From contig JAJPHI010000009.1 in the NCBI GenBank assembly GCA_021325355.1, forward strand, positions 248,001 to 312,000: a stretch of 64,000 nucleotides of DNA. Reading direction: 5' to 3'. The position numbers and the translations under genes were made by a program. This stretch comes from Pseudomonadota bacterium (GTDB taxonomy: Bacteria; Desulfobacterota; Binatia; Binatales; Binataceae). Numbering within the stretch: position 1 is the stretch's first letter; each line of letters starts with the position of its first letter. Below are positions 26,805 to 37,559 of this stretch, piece after piece. The notes below the pieces were generated by a model that saw only the letters and a list, made by a program, of their open reading frames with translations, did no database searches and was not told where the DNA came from.

Positions 26805-28127
26805 TCAGCCGACGCCACGACGCGGGCCGCTGCGACCCCCGCGCGGACCTCGACGCATGAAGCCCTCGTAATTGCGCGCAATCAGATGGGTCTGGATTTG
26901 CGCCATCGTATCCAGGGCCACTCCCACAACGATCAGCAAAGCCGTACCGCCAAAATAGAATGGTACGTTGAACTTCCGAATCAGCAGCGTGGGCAATACG
27001 CATACGGCGCTCACGTAGATAGCGCCACCCAAGGTTATCCGGGAAAGCACACGGTCGATATATTCCGCCGTGAACCGACCCGGTCGGATGCCCGGAATGA
27101 AGCCGCCGTGTTTTTTCAGGTTGTCGGCTACATCGACCGGATTAAACGTAACCGCCGTATAGAAATAACAGAAAAAGACGATCAAGCCAACGTAGAGCAA
27201 GGAGTAGACCAGACTTCCGGGAGTGAGAAAGGCCGTCCAGTTCTTCAGTGCCGGAATAAATCCGGCGACCGTCGCCGGCATCACCAGCAGCGAGGAAGCG
27301 AAGATCGGCGGAATCACGCCGGAGGTATTGATTTTGAGCGGCAGATGACTCGACTGACCGCCGTAAACGCGCCGTCCGACGACGCGTCGGGCATAACTTA
27401 TCGGAATCCGGCGTTGCGCGGTTTCGACATAGACGATTCCGCCAGTCACCGCGATCGCCAGCACCAGGATGACGATCAGGGTAAAGATACTCATCTCGCC
27501 GCCTTGCACGTAGGTCGCCGTCATGCCGAACGCGCTCGGCAGGTTCGCGACGATTCCGGCCATGATAATCAGCGAGATCCCGTTGCCGACGCCGCGCTCG
27601 GTAATCTGCTCGCCCACCCACATCACGAAGATGGTGCCGGCCGTGAGCGTAATCACGGTCATCGCGATAAAGGCGGGCCCGGGATGATAGACGAAGCCAC
27701 CGCCGCCCTGCGCCGGCGCCTTCTCGAGACCATAGGCGATAAATCCGCCCTGCAGCAGTGACAGGCCGACCGTGCCGTAACGGGTGTATTGGCTAATCTT
27801 GCGGCGACCCGCTTCGCCCTCCTTGTACAATTCGTCGAGATAGGGCCAGCCGATTTTCATCAGGTCGAGAATAATCGCGACCGAGATATAGGGCATGATG
27901 CCCAAGGCGAAGATCGAAAAATGCTGGAGGCCGCCGCCGGAGAACAGGTTCAGGTACCCGAAGAGGGGACTCGACATGCGATCGAAGAAGGCGGCCAGCG
28001 CCTGCCCGTCGATGCCCGGGGTGGGGATGGCGACGCCGAGCCGATACACCGCGAGCATCCCGGCCGTAAACAGGAGCCGGCGGCGCAATTCAGGGATGCG
28101 CGAGGCATTGGAAACGCCTTCAAGCAT
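26805..28127 (-). CDS. secY: Protein translocase subunit SecY
   Basis: A 440-residue ten-helix channel of the Sec translocon. The start MLEGVSNASRIPELRRRLLF and the first-helix segment YRLGVAIPTPGID are typical; FALGIMPYISVAIILDLM and the cytoplasmic-loop segment YARRVVGRRVYGG are also conserved. SecE is encoded in the same array at 54 kb; SecG is not in the window. Overlaps the rplO stop by 1 nt. Confidence 0.98.
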   Translation of the reverse strand: MLEGVSNASRIPELRRRLLFTAGMLAVYRLGVAIPTPGIDGQALAAFFDRMSSPLFGYLNLFSGGGLQHFSIFALGIMPYISVAIILDLMKIGWPYLDELYKEGEAGRRKISQYTRYGTVGLSLLQGGFIAYGLEKAPAQGGGGFVYHPGPAFIAMTVITLTAGTIFVMWVGEQITERGVGNGISLIIMAGIVANLPSAFGMTATYVQGGEMSIFTLIVILVLAIAVTGGIVYVETAQRRIPISYARRVVGRRVYGGQSSHLPLKINTSGVIPPIFASSLLVMPATVAGFIPALKNWTAFLTPGSLVYSLLYVGLIVFFCYFYTAVTFNPVDVADNLKKHGGFIPGIRPGRFTAEYIDRVLSRITLGGAIYVSAVCVLPTLLIRKFNVPFYFGGTALLIVVGVALDTMAQIQTHLIARNYEGFMRRGPRGGRSGPRRGVG

Positions 28128-28597
28128 CAGCTCTGCGGTTCTGCTCCGATAAGTTCAGCGCGACCGCCGGCCGCGGCAATCTTCTCGCGCGCACCACGCG
28201 AGAACGCATGGGCGCGGATCGTCAGAGCGCGCGCCAGTTCGCCATTGCCGAGGATTTTGAGTTTGAGACCCGGCGAAATCCATCCGCGCGCCACCAGGCC
28301 CTCCGGATCGATCAGTTGGGAAGCGTCGAGCGCGGCCAACCGATCGAGGTTGATTACCGCAAACTCGGCGCGGCGGGCGGCGTTCTTCTGCAGGCGGCGA
28401 AAGCCCCGCTTGGGGAGCCGCCGCTGCAGCGGCATCTGACCGCCCTCGTAACCCGGGGGCGTATTGCCGCCCGAGCGCGAGCCGCGACCCTTATGACCGC
28501 GTCCGGCGGTCTTGCCGTGGCCGGAGCCGATACCGCGTCCGATCCGTTTCTTGCGCCGAACCGACCCCGGCGCCGGGCTTAGCTCATTCAGTTTCAT
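28127..28597 (-). CDS. rplO: 50S ribosomal protein L15
   Basis: A 156-residue uL15. It has the Gly/Arg-rich N-terminal extension (RIGRGIGSGHGKTAGRGHKG) that threads into 23S rRNA and the conserved GFEGGQMPLQRRLPKRGF-type segment, here YEGGQMPLQRRLPKRGF. Its start lies inside the end of rpmD (14-nt overlap), and its stop touches secY. Confidence 0.97.
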   Translation of the reverse strand: MKLNELSPAPGSVRRKKRIGRGIGSGHGKTAGRGHKGRGSRSGGNTPPGYEGGQMPLQRRLPKRGFRRLQKNAARRAEFAVINLDRLAALDASQLIDPEGLVARGWISPGLKLKILGNGELARALTIRAHAFSRGAREKIAAAGGRAELIGAEPQS

Positions 28598-28853
28598 GAT
28601 TATCGGTCAGCGGCGCGGAGTTCTGGGCCGCGGTTGCATTACCGCTAAAGGATTCCGACTTCGCGCCGTCGTCCAGTGGAGTCACGGTTACCAGATGGGG
28701 GACGCGGCGGAGCATGCCCGCGATGGCGGGCGTCGAACTGAGCGTACGGCGACTGCCGACGCGGCCAAGGCCCAATCCGCGGAGGGTTTCACGCACGCGC
28801 CTGGTGGTTCCGATAGGGCTGCGCGTAAGCCGTATTTCGATCCGTTCGGCCAT
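28584..28853 (-). CDS. rpmD: 50S ribosomal protein L30 with C-terminal tail
   Basis: An 89-residue uL30. The first 60 residues (IEIRLTRSPIGTTRRVRETL, RTLSSTPAIAGMLRRVPHLV) are a complete bacterial L30. About 29 extra residues of Ser/Asn/Asp-rich sequence follow, and the last codons overlap the rplO start by 14 nt. The tail is unusual; it may be only coding drift that extends into the next gene's ribosome-binding region. Confidence 0.93.
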   Translation of the reverse strand: MAERIEIRLTRSPIGTTRRVRETLRGLGLGRVGSRRTLSSTPAIAGMLRRVPHLVTVTPLDDGAKSESFSGNATAAQNSAPLTDNHETE

Positions 28854-28891
28854 CTTTGCTACCGCTTCTCCCTCATGATTCCGCTCCCGTC

Positions 28892-29452
28892 TCAGGCTTC
28901 GGGCGCCGCCTCAGTAGCCGTCGCGCCGGCCGGACCTGTCGCTTCCGGCGCGGGCGGCGGGGCAACCGGCTCGACGGTGCGTTCCTTCACAACGTCGCGC
29001 GGGTCGCGCAGTTCCGCGAGCGCTTCGAGCGTCGCCTTGACCAGATTGTGCGGATTCGACGAGCCGAGGCGCTTGGTAAGGATATTACGAATCCCGGCGA
29101 GTTCAACCACGGCGCGCACCCCGCCGGCGGCGATAACGCCCGTGCCTTCGGCGGCGGGACGCAGCACGACCTTGCCGGCGCCGAAACGGCCGAGCACCTG
29201 ATGTGGGATGGTGCCTTCGCGCAGGGGAACGCGGATGAGGCTCTTCTTGGCGCGTTCGACGCCCTTGCGGATGGCTTCCGGGACCTCGTGCGCCTTGCCC
29301 AGGCCAAAACCGACGAGCCCGTTCTGGTCGCCAGCCACCACCAGGGCGCTGAAGCTGAAGCGCCGGCCGCCCTTGACGACCTTCGCCACGCGGTTGATAT
29401 GCACCACCTTCTCTTTGATATCCAGACCCTGCGGGTCGATACGCTGCGCCAC
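28892..29452 (-). CDS. rpsE: 30S ribosomal protein S5
   Basis: A 186-residue uS5 of the 30S body, important for decoding accuracy. The dsRBD-like N-domain has [20 protein letters not shown], and the C-domain has [21 protein letters not shown]-terminal Ala/Pro/Glu-rich tail of about 25 residues ([19 protein letters not shown]) goes beyond the usual end. Confidence 0.97.
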   Translation of the reverse strand: MAQRIDPQGLDIKEKVVHINRVAKVVKGGRRFSFSALVVAGDQNGLVGFGLGKAHEVPEAIRKGVERAKKSLIRVPLREGTIPHQVLGRFGAGKVVLRPAAEGTGVIAAGGVRAVVELAGIRNILTKRLGSSNPHNLVKATLEALAELRDPRDVVKERTVEPVAPPPAPEATGPAGATATEAAPEA

Positions 29453-29527
29453 TATAAGTCTTCCTGCTCCGCTGTCATCAGCCGTGCCGCTGGTCGTCGC
29501 TGCGGGTTGACGGCCGTTCCGGGTTCA

Positions 29528-29890
29528 TCAGAATTTAAGGCCGGCTTCGCGCGCCGCGTCGGCCAGCGCCTTGACCCGACCATGGTACAAAAAGCCGTTG
29601 CGATCAAAGACCACTTCATTGATGCCGAGCTCACGGCATCGGGCCGCGATAGCCGCGCCGACGGCGCGCGCGGCGGCGACGCTGTGTCGGCTTTTGAGAT
29701 CCGGGCCGAGTGTGCTCTGAGTGGTGGAAGCGGCGGCGAGCGTCGCGCCGCGCTCGTCCGAAATCACCTGGACATAGAGATGCTTCAGTGAACGATAGAT
29801 CGAAAGGCGCGGCCGCCTGTCACTGCCGCGCACCTTGCGGCGCACGCGCACCTGCCGATCGTGCCGTCTTTCAGCCCGCACAAATGCCAT
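29528..29890 (-). CDS. rplR: 50S ribosomal protein L18
   Basis: A 120-residue uL18 that binds 5S rRNA together with L5. Conserved [20 protein letters not shown] and the C-terminal [24 protein letters not shown] are present. The ORF track uses a TTG at 29905; I prefer the ATG at 29890 ([13 protein letters not shown]), although GGAGGT is then 14 nt away. Confidence 0.96.
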   Translation of the reverse strand: MAFVRAERRHDRQVRVRRKVRGSDRRPRLSIYRSLKHLYVQVISDERGATLAAASTTQSTLGPDLKSRHSVAAARAVGAAIAARCRELGINEVVFDRNGFLYHGRVKALADAAREAGLKF

Positions 29891-29901
29891 AGAAGAAGAT
29901 C

Positions 29902-30453
29902 TCAACCTCCGCTGGAGCCGGCGGCAGCTTTGCCGGCTTTGCGCCGAATCGTTTCCTCGGCGTACTTGATGCCCTTGCCCTTGTAGGGCTCAGGCGGTCT
30001 CAGTGAGCGAATTTCGGCGGCGACCGCACCCAGCAGTTGGCGGTCGGCGCTCTCGAGCGTGATGATCACCTGGCGATCGACCCGGGCGCTCACCCCGGGC
30101 GGGAGCTGATAGATAATCGGATGCGAATAGCCGAGGGTCAGGTGGATGTTGGAACCGCGGACTTCGGCACGATAGCCGACGCCGTTGATCTCGAGCACCC
30201 GGGTGAAGCCCCGGCTCACGCCCTGCGCCATGTTGGCGATAAGCTTGCGGACAAGGCCGTGCACCGCGCGATCCTCGCTGCTGTCGCCGGCGCGTTTGAC
30301 CACGGCGTGATCGGTGGCCATCTCGAGCGTCAGCCCGGGCGGCATCCGCGTCTCGAGCTTGCCCTTGGGCCCTTCGACGCGGCAGAGACCGTCGAGCATC
30401 GTGATTTTAACGCCCTTGTCGAGCGGAACCGGCAATCTACCTACGCGTGACAT
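29902..30453 (-). CDS. rplF: 50S ribosomal protein L6
   Basis: A 183-residue uL6 near the sarcin-ricin loop and factor-binding site. Two L6 repeats are visible: [20 protein letters not shown] and the second half ending [20 protein letters not shown] with the family basic tail RRKAGKA. Standard position after rpsH. Confidence 0.97.
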   Translation of the reverse strand: MSRVGRLPVPLDKGVKITMLDGLCRVEGPKGKLETRMPPGLTLEMATDHAVVKRAGDSSEDRAVHGLVRKLIANMAQGVSRGFTRVLEINGVGYRAEVRGSNIHLTLGYSHPIIYQLPPGVSARVDRQVIITLESADRQLLGAVAAEIRSLRPPEPYKGKGIKYAEETIRRKAGKAAAGSSGG

Positions 30454-30516
30454 TGACCCAGAATTCCGTTTTTCCAGTTAGCCGAACGTTTTCCTTCAAC
30501 CCGGTACGGTTTACCC

Positions 30517-30915
30517 CTACCAGACGCGGAGCAGCACCTCGCCGCCGACATTGCGGCGCCGCGCCTCGCGGTCGGTCATCACGCCGAGCGGCGTCGAGAC
30601 GATATGCATTCCGATACCGCCAGCCACGCGCGGCATCGCGCGCGCCCCGGCGTAGCGGCGGATACTCGGACGGCTGACGCGCTCGAGGCCGCTTATCACG
30701 GAGGCCCGCGCCGGCGTATAACGGAGGCTCAGCAGCAGTTTCCGGCGGTAGCCTTCGCCGGCCACCTCGATACCACCGAGGAAACCCTCCTTCAGGAGGA
30801 CGCGGCAGATAGCCTCGCGAAAGCGCGAATAGGGGACTTCGACATGGTTGTACCGCGCTCGCATCGCATTGCGGATGCGCGTCAGCAGTTCGGCGATCGG
30901 ATCAGTTTGTGCCAT
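30517..30915 (-). CDS. rpsH: 30S ribosomal protein S8
   Basis: A 132-residue uS8, a primary 16S binder. It has DPIAELLTRIRNAMRARYNHVEVPYS at the N-terminus and the conserved GIGMHIVSTPLGVMTDREARRRNVGGEVL at the end. The ORF track begins at a TTG one codon upstream; the ATG at 30915 is used. Confidence 0.97.
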   Translation of the reverse strand: MAQTDPIAELLTRIRNAMRARYNHVEVPYSRFREAICRVLLKEGFLGGIEVAGEGYRRKLLLSLRYTPARASVISGLERVSRPSIRRYAGARAMPRVAGGIGMHIVSTPLGVMTDREARRRNVGGEVLLRVW

Positions 30916-30987
30916 CAATCAGACTTCCCAGCAACCAGCAAAAACGCCATCGACGAGCGGAATTCCTGAGGGGCCCCCGGATACCCT

Positions 30988-31173
30988 CTACCAGCTCGCT
31001 TTTACCACTCCCGGGAGGACGCCGCGATGGGCGTTCTGGCGCAGGCACAGCCGACACATCCGGAAGCGCCGGAAGTAGGCCCGGGCGCGGCCGCACAAGG
31101 GGCATCGATTATACGCGCGGACCTTGAACTTGGGGGTGCGCGTGGCTTTAACGCGAAGAGAGGTTTTCGCCAT
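30988..31173 (-). CDS. rpsN: 30S ribosomal protein S14, zinc type
   Basis: A 61-residue uS14 of the short zinc-binding (type Z) form. It has [20 protein letters not shown] with two CxxC pairs, and ends [11 protein letters not shown]. The zinc-free long form is not in the window. Between rplE and rpsH, as usual. Confidence 0.97.
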   Translation of the reverse strand: MAKTSLRVKATRTPKFKVRAYNRCPLCGRARAYFRRFRMCRLCLRQNAHRGVLPGVVKASW

Positions 31174-31264
31174 TATTCAACGTTCCTATGCGAGCATTCC
31201 GCCTCGGTGACCATCCTGGTGACCCCTGTCGCCGCTTTCCGTCCCGCGCATCCTGCGGCCGCCT

Positions 31265-31993
<729 letters not shown>

Positions 31994-32009
31994 GCGGATT
32001 CGTTACCTT

Positions 32010-32348
32010 CTAGTCGTTGCCCAAACCTTCGCCGCAGCGGCGGCAGATGCGGCTTTTTTCGCCGTCGGCGGCGATTCTGATACCGATCCGGACGGGCGCA
32101 TTGCAGCGATCGCACATCACCATCACATTGGCGAGCTGGATGGGTGCCTCGCGTTCGATAATGCCGCCGGCGCTGGCGGCTCCGCGCGGCTTGGTATGGC
32201 GTTTGACCAGGTTGAGCCGTTCAACCACCACCCGCCCCGACGATGGAATCACGCGCAGCACCTTGCCGGTCTTGCCGCGCTCGCGGCCCTTGATGACCAT
32301 CACGGTGTCGTTCTTGCGAATCCGGCTCTTGCTCCCCTGCGCCACCAT
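32010..32348 (-). CDS. rplX: 50S ribosomal protein L24
   Basis: A 112-residue uL24, an assembly initiator. The KOW motif is in KNDTVMVIKGRERGKTGKVL. The C-terminal part has two CxxC pairs (CDRCN and CRRCG), a possible zinc site found in some L24 lineages. Its start touches the rplN stop by 1 nt. Confidence 0.97.
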   Translation of the reverse strand: MVAQGSKSRIRKNDTVMVIKGRERGKTGKVLRVIPSSGRVVVERLNLVKRHTKPRGAASAGGIIEREAPIQLANVMVMCDRCNAPVRIGIRIAADGEKSRICRRCGEGLGND

Positions 32349-32716
32349 CAGAGCACCTCCGGCGCGAGCGAAATGATCTTGAGGAAGCGCTTGGCGCGAA
32401 GCTCGCGCGCCACCGGTCCGAAGATGCGCGTGCCGACCGGCTCCTGCTGATTATCCAGCAGCACCGCGGAGTTGTCGTCGAAGCGGATATAGCTGCCGTC
32501 GGGGCGGCTGACCTCTTTATGGGTGCGCACGATGACCGCCTTCGAGATATCGCCCTTCTTCACCTTGGCGTTGGGGATGGCTTCCTTGACCGCCACCACG
32601 ATTACGTCGCCGACCGTCGCGTAGCGGCGACGCGAGCCGCCGAGCACCTTGATACACTGGACTTTGCGGGCGCCGGAATTGTCGGCGACGCTCAGGATCG
32701 TTCGCATCTGTACCAT
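32348..32716 (-). CDS. rplN: 50S ribosomal protein L14
   Basis: A 122-residue uL14 at the subunit interface. It starts [20 protein letters not shown] and ends with the usual [20 protein letters not shown]. The length matches the family exactly. Confidence 0.98.
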   Translation of the reverse strand: MVQMRTILSVADNSGARKVQCIKVLGGSRRRYATVGDVIVVAVKEAIPNAKVKKGDISKAVIVRTHKEVSRPDGSYIRFDDNSAVLLDNQQEPVGTRIFGPVARELRAKRFLKIISLAPEVL

Positions 32717-32728
32717 GGCCGTTCCGTC

Positions 32729-32983
32729 CTAGCGCTGCGCCTGCTTGAGCACCCGGCTGACGCGCCATCGTTTGTGGCGCGAAAGCGGCGGCGATTCGAT
32801 GATCAATACGCGATCGCCCTCGTGGCACTGGCTCTGTTCGTCATGGGCCATGAAGCGCACGCGGCGGCGGATCCGTTTGCCGTAGAGCGCATGGGGCACC
32901 AGCCGATCGACCTGGACCACGACCGTTTTGGCCATTTTGGCGCGGACCACGATACCCTCGCGGCGTTTGACTCGCTCACGCAT
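32729..32983 (-). CDS. rpsQ: 30S ribosomal protein S17
   Basis: An 84-residue uS17, an OB-fold primary binder of 16S rRNA. Conserved GIVVRAKMAKTVVVQVDRLV and HDEQSQCHEGDRVLIIESPPLS are present. Its start overlaps the rpmC stop by 1 nt. Confidence 0.97.
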   Translation of the reverse strand: MRERVKRREGIVVRAKMAKTVVVQVDRLVPHALYGKRIRRRVRFMAHDEQSQCHEGDRVLIIESPPLSRHKRWRVSRVLKQAQR

Positions 32984-33192
32984 TACTTTGCCTGTGCCTC
33001 GACTGGTGTGCTCTTCTGTCGGATGAGCGTAAGAATCCGCGCGAGTTCGCGCCGCGACTTCCGATAGTTGGCGACACTATCGAGCTGATTGGTGCGCAGC
33101 TTGAGCCGCAGACGAAAGATCTCCTCGCGAACTTCGCGCTCCTTGACCTGCAGGTCCGCCGGTGACATCTGGCGCAGTTCGTTAAGCTCCAT
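32983..33192 (-). CDS. rpmC: 50S ribosomal protein L29
   Basis: A 69-residue uL29 near the exit tunnel, where it helps dock SRP and trigger factor. The real start is the ATG at 33192 ([20 protein letters not shown]), well inside the long ORF-track entry. [20 protein letters not shown] is the conserved core. It starts 11 nt before the rplP stop, so the two overlap. Confidence 0.96.
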   Translation of the reverse strand: MELNELRQMSPADLQVKEREVREEIFRLRLKLRTNQLDSVANYRKSRRELARILTLIRQKSTPVEAQAK

Positions 33193-33601
33193 GGGCCTCG
33201 CGCTCGACGACGATGGTCTTGATCGGCAGCTTGTGTGACGCGAGCCGCATCGCTTCACGCGCCACTGCGGCCTCGACACCTTCCATTTCAAACAGGATGC
33301 GACCCGGCCGCACGCACGCGACCCAGCCCTCCGGACTGCCCTTGCCCTTGCCCATCCGGGTCTCCGCCGGTTTCTTGGTAAACGGCTTGTCCGGAAAGAC
33401 CCGAATCCAGACGCGGCCGCCGCGCTTGATATGACGGGTGAGCGCGATCCGGGCGGCCTCGAGCGCGCGCGCATCGACGCGCGCCGTTTCGGTGCTCTTC
33501 AGTCCGAAATCGCCGAAAGCGAGATCAAGGCCGCGTGAATCCGCGCCGCGCACGCGCCCCTTCTGGATCTTCCGATATTTGACCTTCTTCGGTTGCAGCA
33601 T
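33182..33601 (-). CDS. rplP: 50S ribosomal protein L16
   Basis: A 139-residue uL16 at the A site/peptidyl-transferase edge. It starts [19 protein letters not shown] and has [28 protein letters not shown] with the conserved basic loop. The C-terminus overlaps rpmC by 11 nt. Confidence 0.98.
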   Translation of the reverse strand: MLQPKKVKYRKIQKGRVRGADSRGLDLAFGDFGLKSTETARVDARALEAARIALTRHIKRGGRVWIRVFPDKPFTKKPAETRMGKGKGSPEGWVACVRPGRILFEMEGVEAAVAREAMRLASHKLPIKTIVVEREAHGA

Positions 33602-33623
33602 CGCAGTAAAAACCGCTTCCTAC

Positions 33624-34304
33624 TCAGCCGGCGTGGGCCTGACCGCCGGTGCGTTTGGCGAGCTCCTCCTGGCGGGTGAGAATCTCCCCGCGGAAAATCC
33701 ACACCTTGACCCCGATCACGCCGTAAGTGGTGCGGGCTTCGGCGAAACCGTAGGCGACGTCGGCGCGCAGGGTCTGGAGCGGCACGCGCCCTTCGCGATA
33801 CCATTCGCGGCGCGCGATTTCCGCCCCGCCGAGACGTCCCGAGACCTGCACACGCACCCCCTGCGCCCCCATCCGCATCGCGCGTACCACCGCCTCCTTC
33901 ATCGCGCGGCGAAAGGCCACGCGGCGTTCGAGCTGCAGCGCGATATTCTCGGCCACCAGTTGCGGATCGAGATCGGGCCGGCGCACCTCGTGAATATTGA
34001 TGAAGGCTTCACGACCCTTCATGAGCTTCTGGACGTCGTTCTTGAGCCGATCGATCTCGGCGCCCTTTTTGCCGATCACGATACCCGGACGCGCCGTATG
34101 AATATTGACCTTGGCCTTGTTGGCCATCCGCTCGATTTCGATCCGCGAAATCCCCGCGTGATAGAGCCGCTTCTTGATGAAGTCGCGCAGTTTCAGGTCT
34201 TCATGCAGCAGCGTCGTATAGTTGCTGCGCGGCGCATACCACTTCGAATCCCATCCTTCGATAATGCCGACGCGCAGGCCGCGCGGATGTGTCTTTTGTC
34301 CCAT
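33624..34304 (-). CDS. rpsC: 30S ribosomal protein S3
   Basis: A 226-residue uS3 at the mRNA entry channel. It starts [20 protein letters not shown] and has a KH domain with [20 protein letters not shown]. The C-domain has [27 protein letters not shown] and [20 protein letters not shown]. Full length. Confidence 0.98.
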   Translation of the reverse strand: MGQKTHPRGLRVGIIEGWDSKWYAPRSNYTTLLHEDLKLRDFIKKRLYHAGISRIEIERMANKAKVNIHTARPGIVIGKKGAEIDRLKNDVQKLMKGREAFINIHEVRRPDLDPQLVAENIALQLERRVAFRRAMKEAVVRAMRMGAQGVRVQVSGRLGGAEIARREWYREGRVPLQTLRADVAYGFAEARTTYGVIGVKVWIFRGEILTRQEELAKRTGGQAHAG

Positions 34305-34312
34305 CGTGGATC

Positions 34313-34660
34313 CTAATTCTCGCGTTCGTCGACGACCACTGTCAGATGGCTGGTGCGTTTAAGGATGGGCGTGGCGTTCATGTGCGCCCGCTGCATCGAG
34401 CGCTTCCAGGTCGGCCCGGTATCGGCGGTGACGCGCTTGACGTAGAGCCGATCCTCGTCAACGTTCTGCTGATCGCGGGCATTGGCGACCGCGGCAAGGA
34501 GCGTCTTGGCGACCATCTTGGCGCCCTTCTTCGGCGTGAACTCAAGGATCGCGAGCGCCTCCTCGACCGGCTTGCCGGCCACCAGGGCGCACACCAGCCG
34601 CAGTTTCTGCGGCGAAATACGGGCGTAACGTAAGCGGGACAAAGCTTCCATTTTCGTCAA
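34313..34660 (-). CDS. rplV: 50S ribosomal protein L22
   Basis: A 115-residue uL22 that lines the exit tunnel. Conserved [20 protein letters not shown], the segment [21 protein letters not shown] and the terminal [11 protein letters not shown] are present. A second Met at codon 4 is an alternative start. Confidence 0.97.
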   Translation of the reverse strand: MTKMEALSRLRYARISPQKLRLVCALVAGKPVEEALAILEFTPKKGAKMVAKTLLAAVANARDQQNVDEDRLYVKRVTADTGPTWKRSMQRAHMNATPILKRTSHLTVVVDEREN

Positions 34661-34675
34661 ATTCAGCTAAGCGGT

Positions 34676-35005
34676 CTACGATGCCGGCTTGGCCGCCGGC
34701 CGCGCGGCCACCGGGGCGGCCGGAGCGGACTTGACCTCGACCTTGCGGTCGCCCGCATGTCCGTGAAAGGTGCGGGTCGGCGCGAACTCGCCGAGCTTAT
34801 GCCCGACCATGTTTTCCGTGCAATAGACCGGGATGAATTTATGCCCGTTGTGGACGGCAAAGGTCAAGCCGATCATGTCCGGCACGATCATCGAACGCCG
34901 CGACCAGGTGCGGATGATCCGTTTATCACCGGCGGCCACCGCCGCGTCCACCTTGGCCTGCAGGTGGGAATCGACGAAGGGTCCTTTTTTCAGCGATCTA
35001 GCCAT
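34676..35005 (-). CDS. rpsS: 30S ribosomal protein S19
   Basis: A 109-residue uS19 of the 30S head. It has [34 protein letters not shown] and [20 protein letters not shown]. The usual end is followed by about 20 Ala/Pro residues ([20 protein letters not shown]), a low-complexity tail like those on S5. Confidence 0.97.
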   Translation of the reverse strand: MARSLKKGPFVDSHLQAKVDAAVAAGDKRIIRTWSRRSMIVPDMIGLTFAVHNGHKFIPVYCTENMVGHKLGEFAPTRTFHGHAGDRKVEVKSAPAAPVAARPAAKPAS

Positions 35006-35037
35006 TTACAGCCTTATCCGAAGCTTCACTTCAAGGT

Positions 35038-35871
35038 TTAACCGCGTTTCCCGCGCGGCCGGCGGCTGACGATATAACGATCGGACGGCTTCTTGCCGCG
35101 CGTCTTGTACCCCTTGGTCGGCATCCCCCACGGTGATTGCGGATGGTTGCCCTTCGAGCGTCCCTCACCGCCGCCGTGCGGATGGTCCACCGGATTCATC
35201 GCGATACCCCGGACGCGACCGCGCTGCCCGAGCCATCGGGTGCGCCCCGCCTTGCCGATCGAAATATTCTCGTGGTCGAGATTGCCAACCTGGCCGACCG
35301 TCGCGCGGCATTCCGCGAGCACCATCCGCTGCTCGCCCGACGGCAGCTTGAGCAGGGCGAACTTGCCCTCTTTGGCCATCAACTGGGCCTGGGCCCCGGC
35401 GCCGCGCGCCATCTGCGCTCCCGCCCCGGGTTTGAGCTCGACCGCATGGACGAAGGTGCCGACCGGGATATGCTTGAGACTCAGGGCGTTGCCAGGCTTG
35501 ATATCGGCGTTGGGGCCGGACTCGACCTTCTCGCCGACCTTGAGCCCCTCCGGCGCGAGGATATAGCGCTTGTCGCCGTCGGCATAATGCAGCAGGGCCA
35601 GGTTGGCCGAGCGGTTGGGATCGTACTCGAGCGCCGCCACCACCGCCGGCACGCCGTCGCGGTTGCGTTTGAAATCGACGATCCGCAGGCGCCGCTTATG
35701 CCCGCCGCCGCGATGGCGCGTGGTCATGCGGCCGAGGTTGTTGCGGCCGCCGGATTTCTTGACCGGCGCGAGCAGGCGTTTTTCGGGCGCCTTTTTGGTC
35801 AGCCCGGAAAAATCCGCGATCTGCATGAAGCGCTGGCCCGGGGTACGGGGATTGAGCTGTATTACCGCCAT
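35038..35871 (-). CDS. rplB: 50S ribosomal protein L2
   Basis: A 277-residue uL2, needed for subunit joining and peptidyl-transferase assembly. Conserved [20 protein letters not shown] and [20 protein letters not shown], including the functionally important His in the HPHGGG loop, are present. It ends [14 protein letters not shown]. Confidence 0.98.
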   Translation of the reverse strand: MAVIQLNPRTPGQRFMQIADFSGLTKKAPEKRLLAPVKKSGGRNNLGRMTTRHRGGGHKRRLRIVDFKRNRDGVPAVVAALEYDPNRSANLALLHYADGDKRYILAPEGLKVGEKVESGPNADIKPGNALSLKHIPVGTFVHAVELKPGAGAQMARGAGAQAQLMAKEGKFALLKLPSGEQRMVLAECRATVGQVGNLDHENISIGKAGRTRWLGQRGRVRGIAMNPVDHPHGGGEGRSKGNHPQSPWGMPTKGYKTRGKKPSDRYIVSRRPRGKRG

Positions 35872-35920
35872 CTCGCTTTCAGTCTTTCACTTTCGCGCTG
35901 ACCCGCTAATCGACGCCGCC

Positions 35921-36208
35921 CTAGACGCCTTCGAAAATCTCGATACGGTCGCCCTCCTTGAGGGTGACATAGGCCTTTTTCCAGTCCGGCCGCCGCCCGA
36001 CCAGCCGTCCGCGCCGTCGTTCCTTGCCCATGAAGTTGGCGGTGCGAATCTTGACCACGGTGACCTTGAACATCTCCTCAATCGCGGCGCGCACCTGATG
36101 CTTGGCGACGTCGGGACGCACCCGAAACACCACCTGATTGCTTTTTTCGCTGACCATGGTGCCCTTTTCGGTCACCACCGGGGCGACGATAACGGTATCG
36201 AGCTTCAT
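35921..36208 (-). CDS. rplW: 50S ribosomal protein L23
   Basis: A 95-residue uL23 at the tunnel exit, a docking site for trigger factor and SRP. It has TVIVAPVVTEKGTMVSEKSN and VRAAIEEMFKVTVVKIRTAN, with the loop KERRRGRLVGRRPDWKKAYV. Starts 8 nt after rplD. Confidence 0.97.
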   Translation of the reverse strand: MKLDTVIVAPVVTEKGTMVSEKSNQVVFRVRPDVAKHQVRAAIEEMFKVTVVKIRTANFMGKERRRGRLVGRRPDWKKAYVTLKEGDRIEIFEGV

Positions 36209-36216
36209 CGGAGTTC

Positions 36217-36900
36217 TCAGTTTCCGCCGGCTTCAGGGGCCGTCGCGTCGGCCGCGCTCGGGGTCAGCCGGGCGCGAATCGCCTCGGCCGTCCGACGCGT
36301 CATCACGAGCTCGTCGTAGTTCAGGATATCGAACACGTTGAGCCCGCTGAGCGGCAGCACCTTATGCGCCGCGAGGTTGCGCGCGGCGCGGGCGAAGTCG
36401 GCGTCGTCGGCGCCGACGACCAGCAGCGCGTGCGTGACGCCCAGCGTGGCGAGCAGCGCCTTCGCCGCCTTGGTTCTGGCCTCGGCCAGTTGGAAATTCT
36501 CGACCACGATCAGCTTGCCGCCGGCGGCGCGGTCGGCGATGGCGAGACCGAGCGCGCGCTGCCAGGCCTTGCGCGGAATCTTATAGCTGTAGTCGCGCGG
36601 CTGCGGTCCGAAGATGGTGCCGCCGTGGCGCCATAGCGGTGAGCGCGTCGATCCGGCGCGCGCCCGGCCGGTACCCTTCTGCCGCCACGGTTTGCGTCCG
36701 CCGCCCGAGATAAAGCCGCGGGTTTTGGTGGCCGCGGTGCCCCGCCGCCGCCGCGCGAGCTGCATCCGGACCGCCTCGTGCAAAAGCGAACGGTCGGCGT
36801 GGCGGTCAAACGCGGGACCGCTCAGCTCGAGCTCGCCGGCGGGCTCCCGCGCCGCCGAATAGACCGGCACCTTCAGCGACGACTGTTGCTGATCATCCAT
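36217..36900 (-). CDS. rplD: 50S ribosomal protein L4
   Basis: A 227-residue uL4 whose long loop reaches the exit tunnel. The loop region TKTRGFISGGGRKPWRQKGT-GRARAGSTRSPLWRHGG is typical of the family, and the C-terminus has the conserved LNVFDILNYDELVMT. A 15-residue C-terminal Ala-rich tail is present. The start overlaps the rplC stop by 8 nt. L4 often autoregulates the S10 operon; no leader was identified here. Confidence 0.97.
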   Translation of the reverse strand: MDDQQQSSLKVPVYSAAREPAGELELSGPAFDRHADRSLLHEAVRMQLARRRRGTAATKTRGFISGGGRKPWRQKGTGRARAGSTRSPLWRHGGTIFGPQPRDYSYKIPRKAWQRALGLAIADRAAGGKLIVVENFQLAEARTKAAKALLATLGVTHALLVVGADDADFARAARNLAAHKVLPLSGLNVFDILNYDELVMTRRTAEAIRARLTPSAADATAPEAGGN

Positions 36901-37555
36901 TGGCTGCCGCCTCGATCACCGGACGCCGCGAGGCATGGCGGACGATCACGATCCCGCCGTCGGGTCCGGGCACGCCGCCGGCGACGGCAATAGCCTGGTC
37001 ATCGGCGAGAATTTCGAGCAATTCAAGGTTCTGCACGGTCGCGGTTTCGTTGCCCAACTGACCGGCCATCCGAAGTCCCTTGCGCACGCGGCCGGGAAAC
37101 GAGCGATTACCGATCGAGCCGCCGTGGCGGAAATACTCGTGGGTGCCGCGCGAGTTGGGAAAACCCTTGAAATGATGGCGCCGGATAACGCCGGCATAGC
37201 CGCGCCCCTTCGACACCCCGGTGATATCGACCAGATCGCCGGGCTTGAAGACCTCGGCTGCGGTGACCATCTGACCGAGCTTCAGATCGCCCTCCCCACG
37301 ACGGGCGAATTCGCGGGTGGCGACGCCGGGCGCGACTTCGGCCTTCTGAAAATGGCCGCGGGCGGCCTTCGTGATGCGACTCGGCCGGCGCCGGCCCCAG
37401 GTCACCTGCACCGCTTCATAGCCGTCGGTCGCGGCGGTCTTGATTTGCGAAATGGCGCAAGGGCCGAGGCTTATCACCGTGACCGCGCGCACCCGTCCGG
37501 TGGCGTCGGTCATCTGGGTCATGCCGAGTTTTCTGCCGATGAGTCCGTTGAGCAT
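36893..37555 (-). CDS. rplC: 50S ribosomal protein L3
   Basis: A 220-residue uL3 near the peptidyl-transferase centre. The start is the ATG at 37555 ([20 protein letters not shown]); the ORF track extends into rps[25 protein letters not shown] contains the conserved basic finger. It lies 4 nt after rpsJ. Confidence 0.97.
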   Translation of the reverse strand: MLNGLIGRKLGMTQMTDATGRVRAVTVISLGPCAISQIKTAATDGYEAVQVTWGRRRPSRITKAARGHFQKAEVAPGVATREFARRGEGDLKLGQMVTAAEVFKPGDLVDITGVSKGRGYAGVIRRHHFKGFPNSRGTHEYFRHGGSIGNRSFPGRVRKGLRMAGQLGNETATVQNLELLEILADDQAIAVAGGVPGPDGGIVIVRHASRRPVIEAAANG

Positions 37556-37559
37556 CGCG

